Of a stretch of DNA of 34,668 bases, positions 22,460 to 32,324 are shown piece by piece. How positions within the stretch are numbered: position 1 is the first letter of the stretch; every line of letters begins with the position of its first letter. Made by a program: the position numbers and the translations under genes. Under the pieces are notes generated by a model. It searched no databases. It had not been told where the DNA came from and saw only the letters and a list, made by a program, of their open reading frames with translations. This DNA is from Haplosporangium gracile (taxonomy: Eukaryota > Mortierellomycota > Mortierellomycetes > Mortierellales > Mortierellaceae): NCBI GenBank assembly GCA_015499985.1, contig JAAAUF010000423.1:1-34668 (forward strand), given 5' to 3'.

Positions 22460-22619
22460 GATTGAAATATTAAACAGTTTAGCAGCACAATACAATATGT
22501 CAAGGAAGACTTGGCTTTTTTTTATTGTTGAGGATGGAGAAAGTTATACCCTGTGCACAGCAGTGTGTGAGAGGTTATAGGACAGAATCTGAAAGATGGC
22601 AGAGTGGACTCGGCCACAA

Positions 22620-24025
22620 TCAGATCCAAACCATCGAAGATTGTTGACCCCTCTCGTTGTAGACGGTGACGCCTTTTTCGTCGGTGATGGTAGCATTGGA
22701 GGTTGCTGCTCTCGATTCGAACTTGGCCTTTGCAATCCTCTCGTCTCGCTTTTCGAGATCTTTGACGATCTGCCGCATTGACCAGACGAGAAGCAAGTCG
22801 AGGGAAAGGTCCATGATTTCAACTAGAACAGCCTCTGCAAACGGAAATTTTATGGGTGTCGAGTCGTCTGTAGTAAGAGTATCAGCTGTGGTAGTAGTGG
22901 CGATGCTGCTGCTGGAGACATTGCCATTGCGGTACACCCTTATGAGCTTTTTGATCCTGAAGTAGATGTCATAAAAGGTAATGGCAACATAGGTAGAGAA
23001 GCACCCTCGGGAAATGCGGAGGGATTTGCGGAAAAGTGCGTAGAGTCCAATGGGTGCGCATATCATGACAACGGCGGTTATCAAATATTGGTGCCCTATT
23101 GATAGAAGGCAAGAAAAAAAAAGGTTAGAATCACAACGTGGGCAAGCAATGGACCAGTACAATCACAAAAAGGGGCACCAAGTGTGTGCGTATCGTTTTG
23201 TCTACTTACAGCGCAACTCGGCCAGTTTATCACTCTTGAGGAGATCAACGATGATATCGAGCAAACTCAAGGCATAATTAAGACCAACGAAAACTCGAGG
23301 CCATGTTCGCACTCGCAGCAGCTGTTTCTGAGCCTCCCCTTCCATCAACGCCCTGTTTGCAGTTGTGATGGGAAAAGGCGGCATATCCTTCTCGATTCTC
23401 AGAAGCGCCTCTTTTTGACGCTCCGCCTCCCTGTCTCGTTTCCGCAGCTCATTCAGAATCATTCTCAAACTGACGCCAACCATAAACGAACCAAGAAACA
23501 GAATCCAAAACACAGATCCAGATCGAGTGTTCGCCATGGGGTCGCGGCTTCTGGCTTTCATCTTGTCCGCGAAATCCTTGTTGAAGGAAAGGAGGGCGAT
23601 CGAAGCAGAGAGGATACAGACTTTGAGAAAGCCTTCGACAGTCCAGACGTAGAATGCCAGCTGGACGAGGATGGTTGTTGATGTGAAGCAGGCGATGATT
23701 CTTTGCAATTCGATTCCCACGAAGAAGACGGTCGTGACAACCATAGGCATGAACGGGGCCAGAACGGCATCCGAAGATAAATCTAGACATGCGAAAAAAG
23801 GGGGAGAAAGAAGATAGTCGAATAAGGAGGAGGTCTGTTAATATGCAGGATGTTTGCAAGCGTAACTGATTGCTCGTTCTTTTAATGATATTTGAAAGAA
23901 TGTGTACCTTTGATTCGTTCTAGTCCTTTGAAGAATAATACGATTTCTGAGGCGATACTGGCCAAGGAAAAGACGCCAATGAGGATCCGAGGACCATACC
24001 GGCGCAAAGTAGCGAGAATTGGCAT
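22620..24025 (-). CDS. Multi-pass membrane protein A (family with LRVxTWPR motif)
   Basis: Not recognised as any known family. Exons 23908-24025, 23210-23782 and 22620-23095 (introns 125 and 114 bp, both phase 1, donors GTACAC and GTAAGT) encode 388 residues. About eight hydrophobic segments are visible, at roughly 13-33, 52-75, 80-108, 129-148, 203-221, 233-253, 262-280 and 316-336. Two cytoplasm-like charged helices each follow a block of segments: LRMILNELRKRDREAE at about 145-160 and MRQIVKDLEKRDERIAKAK at 337-355. Between the blocks is LRVRTWPR (195-202); GLYALFRKSL lies at 248-257. Proteins B and C in this window have the same layout, so this is one of three related genes. There is no signal peptide, no enzyme motif and no transport signature I can name. 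The function is unknown. Confidence 0.8.
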
Positions 24026-25501
24026 GAAAGTCAAGGAGGATGGTGGGTAGGGAAATGAGATGTCGATGGGAAAAGGCTGAAAAGAGAAGAAAGGGAAACG
24101 GCGAGGACTTTGTTTTGTTTATTTAAGAGTGCTCTTCTTTTCTTCTGTCCTTCCTTTGCGCCTTCCATTTTTTCTTTGATTTAAAGTTCACACTGGCATT
24201 GAGGCAGTGGCAAAGAGCGATGGATAAGGAGCAATTTGGCAAAGCATTTAATGTTTTATCGGGTGACGACACAAAAGACAACAGCCCACCTCTGGTTGTG
24301 AGCCCAATGCGCAAAGGAAGACAGTAACAAAGCATGCTTGCAGTTCCTATAAAAGTTTTTTATTCAGTGGTTGTCTACAACTATTTTACATTAATGGTAT
24401 AAAGGGGGAAGAGCGGCAGACTACGAGAGGAAAAGCAATGGTTGGGCTGATAGTCAACAGTAACAAATGTGTCTACCATGCAGACTTTCCGTTCTTCCAG
24501 GCAACGACACGAAAGCCTTTTTGACCTCTCTTGTGCCTGATGCCATGTCTTTGCAGAGGAAAACTGTTCATTGTTTACTCGACCAATGGATGGAGCAATA
24601 GGAGCGAGTGGAGAGGACGAGCTCACCTCGTAATTGTATGTGCATATTTGGTTGGCCTTTCACCATCGATACCCATGTCCACATGCGAGAGGGAGAGAGA
24701 GCTAAGGTATTTTATTTCATTTTAAGAAAAGATCGACAAACAAAAAACAGCTCAGGTGCCCAAACCGTCGTACGTCATCGCGTCGGTGGTCGACGATCTT
24801 TTTCGGGCGAGAAACGCGTCTGACCATCGCTACAGATCGACAATGATCGTAGCTGGCGGCGCATCCAGATGCCTGGTTGGCCTTTTAGGATTACAAAGGT
24901 GTCGATATCAGGTAGGTGAAGAAGCGAGTTGTGCCTAAGGTCCCTTATTCCCTACCAGTCTCACGTAATTGGATATGCTTGACGACCATCCTTCCCATAA
25001 GAGAATAAAGAGGCTTAAAATTTTGTTTCTTGTTTCTTTGATTGAACTGAGGACATCGACACTACAGTCTGGCAAGGTAAAACAGCTCTCCTAGCGCCAT
25101 GCTCTGTAGCTTACTGTAATATAGCAGTTAGCAAGTACCAAAGATTCATTTAACCCTTTTACTTGAGAAAACAGACCTCATTCAATGACAGGGCCGTCCC
25201 ACGTTCGTGCTCGCCATCAAAGGCACTGTAGCCGTTCTCAGACCTCATTGTTTCCTTTGATAATGGCGCCCAGTGGCAATATGGTCCAAGTCCGCGGCAA
25301 TGTTCACATTGTGCAAAAATTGACCAGTGCCAGTACATGAATATATCGCTCCGTTTCTGGGCCCTCCCACCTCATTCTTACTTTCATTCTTTCTTTTCTT
25401 TTTGTTTCTTTTCTTGTGTTTTCCGTCTTGATCCCTTTTGCACATACCCAACCTTCACTCCCACCCTCTCCCTTTTTGTTCATCAAGCATCGCAAAGAAT
25501 A
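24026..25501. other. Spacer between membrane genes A and B
   Basis: This should contain both promoters of the divergent pair A/B. A short open stretch at 24756-24938 (plus) reads like protein (VPKPSYVIASVVDDLFRARN) but has no recognised relative and no clear gene structure. The last 120 bp before gene B is pyrimidine-rich, as at other gene starts here. Confidence 0.45.
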
Positions 25502-27126
25502 ATGCCAACACTGCTATCCCGACTTCATCGTCAATGGTCCCGACTTGTTGTTACCGCTCTCTCGCTGCACCCTCTCTTTTATTCTTTCCGCAATGCCTCG
25601 CATCTACCAACATCCCCTCCAGATACAAAAATACGCAAACGATAACAACAACAACATAATACTGGCGCCAATTGTTTTCTTCTTCTAACGTTTTAACTCT
25701 CCTTTCTCCTCTTTATTTCATTTCTTAAATAGATACGATCGCTGAAGATTACCGCTACTTTTACTTCCCTATCTACAGCTTTATCGTCATAAACTCGGTA
25801 ATCGACCTCCATCGGCTCTTTGTTGCCTACAGGCCCACCGCCGAAGGAGCTCAGTTATCGTTCAATATCTGGTCGATCGGCACAGTTATCATGACGCTCT
25901 TCTACATCCTCGTAGAGTCGTATACTTATTTCGTCCCAGAGTTCTATGATCTTGTCAATAATGCCACTCTCACTGCAGAAGTGTCAGCGGCGCTTCTGCA
26001 GCAAAATCAGTCTTCGCCTATGATGCTGCCAGAACAAGCTACGCCACAGTCGAAGACAACACCAACCCTTGTTGAGACGGCGTGGAAGGACGTTATGTCG
26101 TGGATGCCCTCTGTGCTCGATATGGTACTTGGATTCGCATTGTGGACAATCTTGAAGCAGAGGCGGCAATTGGATCATGAGCAGGAAATTCGACAAGAAC
26201 AGCAAGGACACCACCTTATTGCCGCAAATAACGTTCTCCCTGCACCTGTTGCGTCAGCATCGACTGTGGAGGGGTTCAAAACCGAGGCCGAGATCCGCCG
26301 GTCGAGACTGAGAGTGCCAACGTGGCCTCGTCTCATTGTGGGCGTCTGGTTCCTGGTGGTGACCTTCGATAGCATTAGCCAATACTCGCTATCGCTTAAA
26401 TTCCGTTTAGGTAACGTATTGCCGTGCGGCGTAGAAAGATTATTTGTAATGCTTTTTGGGCACGCTCTCACACACATAGGAGATATATTACACCGCGCCC
26501 TCACATAGCGGCTCATTATCTGAATTTTTTATTTTTTTTCTCGGAATTTAAAACAAAAAACAGATAATGAGCGGCTATGTGATGGCGCGGTGTAGCCCAA
26601 TGTGTTATTATTCCGCCTTTTTTTTTTTTTTTTTTTTTGCTGACCCTCCCGTCCTTCTTTTCATTTCTGTATCAAAACAAACACAGGAGCAGCCAAGTTG
26701 ACGATGGCGTTCTATTTCCTCCAGAGCCTAGCAGGATTATACATCCTATATCGCAAATCGCTGATCTTGACCCAATGGCTCTTCTATTCGATCTGTGCGA
26801 CAACCCTGCACATGTACATCGTCCTCGGCACACGGATGTGGAATGCCAAACTGACAGAGCTTGATCTTCCCATCAAGATATTTGGTGCTGGGGACAAGAC
26901 CACCATTAACGAACTCAAGTTTTTCCGTGGAATGACTATTATTATGTTTCACGCCTTTTTCACGGTGCGACTTTGGATTGCTTGGCGACTGGTCGCGGAT
27001 CTGAAAGCAAGGGATGGTAGAGTTGCGAGGGCAAAGAAGCAGCAGCAGACGCGAGAACAACGTTTTGTGGAGAAACTGTCTTTGGATGATGTTGTTACCG
27101 AGAGGACAATCGATGCATTTGATTAA
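25502..27126 (+). CDS. Multi-pass membrane protein B (family with LRVxTWPR motif)
   Basis: Proposed exons are 25502-25622, 25733-26410 and 26687-27126, 412 residues, with both junctions in phase 1 as in gene A. The second intron has GTAACG...CACAG. The first does not have GT: exon 1 ends CCAG and the next bases are ATACAA, though length (121 nt against 118 in A), phase and the MPTLLSRLHRQWSRLVV start all match gene A. Shared motifs: LRVPTWPR (233-240), GLYILYRKSL (283-292) and DLKARDGRVARAK (371-383). A central Gln-rich insert lies between the halves. Seven or eight hydrophobic segments are visible. If the first intron is not spliced, translation could begin only at internal ATGs such as 25891. 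The gene may therefore be slightly damaged or use a rare donor. Its 3' end is 86 bp from that of gene C. Function unknown. Confidence 0.7.
26491..26592. mobile_element. Short foldback element (MITE-like) in intron 2 of gene B
   Basis: The left arm CACCGCGCCCTCACATAGCG (continuing GCTCATTATCTG) and the right arm, starting CAGATAATGAGCGG and ending GGCGCGGTG, are 32-bp inverted repeats differing at two positions, around a loop of 38 bp rich in A and T. The element is 102 bp long and is flanked on both sides by TA, the target duplication of Tc1/mariner-type elements. It lies inside a 276-bp intron, the longest in the three-gene family. It encodes nothing, so it would be a non-autonomous copy. 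Confidence 0.75.
26617..26639 (+). repeat. Poly-T tract in intron 2 of gene B
   Basis: A run of about 22 T lies between the foldback element and the acceptor of the intron, some 50 bp before exon 3. Confidence 0.8.
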
Positions 27127-27189
27127 TTATGCACATAAATGTACTAAGAAGGGTGAAGCGCTTTGGAATCTTAACTATCAATACTTTAT

Positions 27190-27263
27190 TGTTATTATTC
27201 TTATTATTGTTGTTATTGTTGTTGCTGCTTCTGCTGCTGCTCCTGCTGAAGCTCAACATCTGC
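27190..27263. repeat. TTG/CTG trinucleotide-rich tract spanning the gene C stop
   Basis: Mixed TTA/TTG/CTG triplets run from the spacer between genes B and C into the coding end of gene C, where on the minus strand they encode a Gln-rich C-terminus (LQQEQQQKQQQQ). Confidence 0.75.
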
Positions 27264-28605
27264 TGCTGTGGACGTGTCATCATCCCCTTTCACAGACTCT
27301 TTGATCTCTCTCCTCAAAACAGATAAGAGGGGCAGAACGCGCAGGGCGGTCATTGTCAAAGAATATATCCATGACTGTCTAGGCAGCCCGACAAAATTGG
27401 TCAAAGCTGCCGGCAAGTTTGTCCTCAAGTCGTCCCCAGTGAATCGCGAATGACCTCTCGTGGCGAGAGCGACATCGATCAACATAACGGTCCACATGGC
27501 ATAGTACAGCAGTTGGGTTCTAAAGGTCGATGTCCTCATGTTATTGACGAATAGGCCGTAAACGTCGACGCCAATGCTGAACGCCAGTACCGCCATGATG
27601 AACCCTATGATACGATAATAAAAAAAATAAAAAAAGGCATGGTTGAGTTTTCATGAGATGTGTTACACAAAACAGTTTCTGCTCCGCCGAGATTGGTAGA
27701 CGGAAAAAGGTACTTCAAAAAAAAAAGCAACGAATGCGGGGCTCACATACATGGAGGGCTGTTGGCCGTTCTGACACTGCTCCAGTTTTGGGATAAGTCC
27801 ATCACGAAGTGCCCTCCAAGAATGAAGACCTTCGTGGTTAATGCATTGTAAAGAGTCTGCGGCCCCTCCTCTTCTTCCTCCTTCTCTGCCTGACCGACAC
27901 CAACATCTCGTCCTTTTCCTTGTACAATTCCTGACCGATCGTTTTTCTCATCCTTATCAAGACCCTGAAAACCATCCTCTCTACTTTGCAGCGCCTTCTC
28001 ATCGCACGCTCGAGTCTCGTCCAAGATCATCTTCAATTCAAATCCGACCATAGCAAAGGCTCTAAAGGAAATCAGAGTCGGTCCGAGCTTGGGAGCAATA
28101 GTACTACCGATAACGCCAACGGGCAGCAAAGTAGATTTATAAAGCTGGTTGCCCACGAGGACGGCTCTAACAATCGGTTTGATTGGCCAAGCGGAGACGG
28201 CAAGTCGAGCCAGAATGGTCTTTGAGGAGAAGGAAACAATTGCTCGGAAGAAGGCACAGAGCGCGTATGAGGGGCGGATCACGAGTCCACTCATTGGGAG
28301 GTTCTTCCATGTTCCTAAAACTTAGATTCGTCACTGGGAAGCGAAGGTGTTGGTAAGTAGGTTAGTTTGTCAAAGAGCACTGGGAGTTGTGTTGATTCCT
28401 TTTGTGTTGTCATATGAGAGAGAGAGGGATTTTGTGAGAATACTGTGCGTAAGAGAGAGAGAGAGAGAGAAATGAAGGCTTACAGGTTACCAGCATATAG
28501 AAATCGCTCAGGAAGACGTAGCAGCCAACAATGACTACAGCTGAGTGGAAGGATAAATCCTCGCAAGACCAGGGTTACTCTGTCCCTAGACAGCAAGGAC
28601 GACAT
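27213..28605 (-). CDS. Multi-pass membrane protein C (divergent member of the A/B family)
   Basis: Exons 28491-28605, 27751-28314 and 27213-27604 (introns 176 and 146 bp, donors GTAACC and GTATGT, both phase 1) encode 356 residues. Intron positions and phases equal those of gene A, including a Trp codon split T|GG at the second junction. Exon 2 aligns with A: RAIVSFSSKTILARLA against RIIACFTSTTILVQLA, and KMILDETRACDEKA against RMILNELRKRDREA. The LRVxTWPR motif is not kept; TKVFILGGHFVMDLSQ stands in its place. An acidic insert (EKEEEEEG) precedes it, and the C-terminus is a poly-Gln tail from a trinucleotide repeat. About seven hydrophobic segments are visible. It is convergent with gene B (86 bp apart). 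Function unknown. The start is the first ATG in the phase-matched exon, and its length (115 nt) fits the family. Confidence 0.72.
28452..28471. repeat. (AG)10 microsatellite in intron 1 of gene C
   Basis: Uninterrupted AG dinucleotides lie about 20 bp inside the donor end of the first intron of gene C. Confidence 0.85.
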
Positions 28606-29207
28606 GACGGAGGGATTTGGAGGGAAAGGAAGAGAAGGAAAATACAGTTGGAAGATAAAGAGAAGGAAGAAAAAGTGAAAGTTTGGGCCTGAAATATGAA
28701 AATGAGAAGAGACAGAGGGGTCTGTGGCATGGGCTGTTGGATTAGACACAACAGATAGAATCGGGGGAAATATCTGTACTCTCTCTGGTGCGTCTCATGA
28801 TCGTGTATTATTGCTCACATTCACTATATAACAGCGCGGTTCCAAAAGTTTTTGCAACAAAAAAAAAATTATGCGTGAATACCCTGAGAAAAGTGTTGAG
28901 AAAAATGCGTTTTTTTTTGAACGAGTTACTTCATACACTCATTGTTTTTATCTGTTATTATCATCATTCATCGACTAGGGGCCTTGGCTTCGTAAGGTGT
29001 ACACCATGACGATAATCTCGTTTTTGAGATAACATGGGTACAAAAAATGTGAATGAAAAAGTCATGCTAGTCTCATGGACAATAATTTGTTGAGGTCACA
29101 AAACATTTGGAACCGCTCCGTTTTTTTATTTGAGTTCATTTATTACAAGTGTTATACATATCGTACAGAAGAAGAGGAAGGAGAGAATGGACAGTGAAAC
29201 TGTCCAT
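28606..29207. other. Spacer holding the gene C promoter and a transposon-like element
   Basis: The upstream region of gene C (to about 28800) is purine-rich on the plus strand. The rest is the inverted-repeat element at 28834-29120, annotated separately, and the short 3' flank of the intact pirin gene. Confidence 0.55.
28834..29120. mobile_element. Non-autonomous Tc1/mariner-like element (MITE)
   Basis: The left end GCGCGGTTCCAAAAGTTTTT and the right end, read in reverse complement, GAGCGGTTCCAAATGTTTTG are terminal inverted repeats sharing CGGTTCCAAA-x-GTTTT. The interior, about 285 bp, is AT-rich with no reading frame and has an imperfect central hairpin (28999-29041; GTAC...ATCTCGTTTTTGAGAT...GTAC). 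The right end lies under 100 bp from the stop codon of the pirin gene. The GGTTCCAAA type of end recalls Tc1/mariner inverted repeats. Exact borders and target duplication are uncertain. Confidence 0.65.
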
Positions 29208-30119
29208 TTAGGCGATGGTAGAGCTCCAGTTACGGGCGCGCTCGAATCCGTTCTTGGCATACTGGTAGTCGACAAAGGTATCGTAGATCTCCTTCTCCGT
29301 GTTCATGACAAAAGGACCGTGCTGCACCATGGGCTCCTTCAAGGGTTCACCGGCAATGAACACAAAGTGCGCATCCTCGTCTTTGGTCTCGATTTTGACC
29401 GTCTCAGCGCCGTCTTCCGAGAGTGTGAGAGTATGGTGTGCGTTACCCTCAAATTCCTTGTCGCCAATGAATGCGGTTCCCTTAAGCATGTAGATGAATC
29501 CAGTGTAGGTCGAAGGAATGGTCTGGGTAACAGTCTTGTTCTTGTCCATCTTGAAGTCGAGGTACATGGTGGGTGTGCGGGTGTAGACTTGAGACTTGAC
29601 GCCATGAGACTCGCCGGCAATGACCTTGACAACGACACCGTCCTGAGGAGTAGCACGGGGGATTTGTCCGTCAAGGAGTTCCTGGTACTGGGGTTCGCAC
29701 ATCTTGTGCTCCTTGGGCAAATTGATCCAGAGCTGCAATCCATGAGCACGGGTCTGTGACTTGACTGGCATCTCCGAGTGGACAATACCACGACCGGCGG
29801 TCATCCACTGCAAGTCGCCAGGTCCGATGGTTCCCTTGTGTCCCGCAAAGTCCTCGTGCTGGAACTGTCCTTCGAGCATGTATGTCACAGTCTCGAATCC
29901 GCGGTGGGGGTGGTCAGGGAAGCCACCGTTCTTGTCAACGTTAAATTCGTCGAGCATGAGGAAAGGGTCGTGGTTACGGAGTTCAGGACGTCCAATGGAT
30001 CTGCGGACACGGGCACCGACGCCCTCGGACTGTTCCTTAGAGAGGACAGCCTTTGTGATGGTCCGGGAGGCTCGGGCAGCCAGAGCTGGTGCGATACGAG
30101 AAAGGGAAGAAGTCGCCAT
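29208..30119 (-). CDS. Pirin family protein (intact copy)
   Basis: This is a single-exon gene of 303 residues. It is a bicupin of the pirin family, with the metal ligands conserved: His70 and His72 in DHPHRGFETVTY, His114 and Glu116 in AGRGIVHSEMP (equivalent to His56, His58, His101 and Glu103 of human pirin). The C-terminal cupin contains STYTGFIYMLKGTAF. The first 25 residues (MATSSLSRIAPALAARASRT) are rich in Arg, Ser and Ala without acids, as in mitochondrial targeting peptides. Pirins are iron proteins acting as redox-sensitive transcription cofactors in animals or as quercetinases in bacteria; which applies here is not decided by the sequence. The broken paralogue at 1811-2692 is on the same strand. 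The start is the first ATG, supported by the similar start region of the pseudogene. Confidence 0.95.
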   Translation of the reverse strand: MATSSLSRIAPALAARASRTITKAVLSKEQSEGVGARVRRSIGRPELRNHDPFLMLDEFNVDKNGGFPDHPHRGFETVTYMLEGQFQHEDFAGHKGTIGPGDLQWMTAGRGIVHSEMPVKSQTRAHGLQLWINLPKEHKMCEPQYQELLDGQIPRATPQDGVVVKVIAGESHGVKSQVYTRTPTMYLDFKMDKNKTVTQTIPSTYTGFIYMLKGTAFIGDKEFEGNAHHTLTLSEDGAETVKIETKDEDAHFVFIAGEPLKEPMVQHGPFVMNTEKEIYDTFVDYQYAKNGFERARNWSSTIA

Positions 30120-30967
30120 CGATGTGATGTTTTTGTTGCTTGGATGGAAGTAGTTGTTGTTGAAGTGTGAGTAGGTAGTATGATAATGAAGAGTAAGACA
30201 CTTGTCGATATGGAAAAGTAAAGTAAGTTGATTTTTGTTGAGAAGAAAGGTTGAGCTATGCCTGAAGGTGGTCGACTTTATACTTTTTCTATTGACTATG
30301 GTTTGTCAGGTCGCAGTGGGAGAGTAAAGGAAGTTGACTAAGCCGCTGTGTTGTGGCTTAGATGATCAAAAATCTTGTTTGTCTGATCAAGGAAATTATC
30401 AGTGATTGCCCATCAGTGCAACGGTCGATTAAGTCTTAGAAAAGACAGGTCCCAAAGACAGATTCCATCCCTTGCATGGTTTACGTGATTACAAGTCCCA
30501 ATTACCTCGGACGATGTGGAGCCATTTGAATTAACTTACTGTTGGGCATGGTAGGAGAAATTAAGGTAGTAAAGCATATCATCGTCATGGACTAGCACTT
30601 CATCGCTCTTGATAACGTTAAGACATACTGTCGCGCCGAGGAGAATGTATGTTTGTAAATTCATAAATTCACAGTAGCCGATTAGGAGTGTAAAATGGAG
30701 GTGCTCTTAGGTTGATCAAGAGCCATTACAGCTCTTTTTTTGTTTTTGAAGGAGTCTGCTCTGAATGATTACTTGCTTGTTATCGATCCCTTAACTGCAT
30801 TCTCTGTCTGCCTTGCTAGTCGCATGAATCGCAAAATAGGCACAATGCCACAAAGGGGGACAAAAGAGAGTAAGTGTCGAGTCAATAAAGAAACGGGTCG
30901 ATACAACCTCCTCTCTTATTTTTCTCCTTTCTTTCTTCTTTCTTCCAGGAATCAAACAACTCATACG
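30120..30967. other. Spacer between pirin and membrane gene D
   Basis: It contains the promoters of the divergent pirin and D genes. A pyrimidine-rich run (about 30910-30950) precedes the D start codon and ends TTCCAG, so a 5'-leader intron is possible. No other gene is seen. Confidence 0.45.
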
Positions 30968-31541
30968 ATGTCCAATTCCTTCTCTTCATCTTTCATTGCC
31001 TTTGACTGGCCCAGTTTTGTGCTCGTTGCTGTGTGTCTCTGCACTCTTATCCAGACTGCCCAACTCCCGCCACCTCATCTTGTTCAACTCGATGCTACTT
31101 CACAAGGTAACGTTCAGTATCGTTGTCCCGCTTCCTCGCTCAATTCAACTCCACACCATGCTCATAAACTAACGCTGCATTTTTTTTACGCTGCACCTCT
31201 TAGCATCAGGTCAACACCTCGTCTTTGCGAGCCTGGCAATGGTTATCGCAAGCGCGATGTTCGGGATATCAGCTGCCATGACCAAAAAGCCAGGATATAT
31301 GATCATGGCCGTGGTGACTTATTTTGAGTATGTCGTTACCATCTACCGCCTCTTTGGACTCGGATTTGTCTCTCTTCTTGAGATTGTCCTCTACAGTACA
31401 GCACTGAGTTCCACAGGATGGGAGATCTGTCAACGGGAGCTGTCGCTTGGCAGAGAGGCTGGACATGTTATTTATTATGACTGCAATGGCAAGGCCTTCT
31501 GGACCGATGGAAGAGTGACAGACGGAGCCATCTCCCTCTGA
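30968..31541 (+). CDS. Small four-segment membrane protein D
   Basis: Not recognised. Two exons (30968-31106, 31204-31541) with a 97-bp GTAACG...CTTAG intron in phase 1 encode 158 residues. Hydrophobic segments lie at about 14-33 (FVLVAVCLCTLIQTA), 52-72 (VFASLAMVIASAMFGISAA), 76-95 (YMIMAVVTYFEYVVTIY) and 98-118 (GFVSLLEIVLYSTAL). The tail is hydrophilic (CQRELSLGREAGHVIYYDC). It lacks the motifs of proteins A-C, so it is placed apart from that family, although it sits in the same cluster and has the same first-intron phase. An upstream in-frame extension is open but has no better start. Function unknown. Confidence 0.65.
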
Positions 31542-32324
31542 CGAACTCAGCACCCAGCAACCAGCTACACACAACACAGGAATAAACACATCCTTTTTGA
31601 CTAAAGGTTGCTTTGTATTTTATTTGTCAGACCCCCTCGTCTTGGGATGAAACATAGCCGTCGTACAAATATCATCCTCGCTGCGACACCTGCTCTATGT
31701 CAGTCGCCCCAATTAACAATCCCATAGGTACAGATCGTGTCTCCCTTTTCCGAGACTACACTGAATTGCCTGTATTGTGGACTTGCGGGGTAGAAGTGCC
31801 CAGCATATATGCATGGATGCAATTATGCTCCCGAAGAGTCTCCAGGAAAAGGCGACCCCACCTTGTGCCCCAGGATAAAAAAATGAGTAGACACCCTAGA
31901 TTCCACGTTGCGACCATGAGCAGATGGAGACACGGAACCTTATCCACAAGGAATGTTGACTCGAAAATGGAGAATGTGGGGGTATGGACTTTTAGAGGCA
32001 GACACATGCAAGACCGGCTCGGACTGATTCTAGTATGTGTTGTGGAGAAAGAAGACGAGACAGTTTGGTAATAAACGAGCTTAACGCACTTCTTTAGTAT
32101 TTCCTTCTTTTGCAACATTGATTTGACCAGAAGAATGAATGAAGTATTCAGAGACAAACGTGGCATTTCTGGCTGAACCGAGACGCTCGACTTTTTCGGA
32201 GTGATTTACTGGATTTTTTTGTTAGCTGTGGTTGAAAACATAGCGGTTGTGGTGATAAGATAAGGGTCTGAACTCTGATCTGGGAGTAAAGACGGGGCCA
32301 GCTGGAACATGTTTGTTGTTCTTG

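Noticed and set aside
24756..24938. Short plus frame reading VPKPSYVIASVVDDLFRARN
   Set aside because: Somewhat protein-like but only 60 codons, with no relative recognised and no exon partners; kept only as a note in the spacer entry.
31697..32166. 124- and 136-codon frames on opposite strands
   Set aside because: Mutually overlapping, no recognisable domain; chance open frames cannot be excluded.
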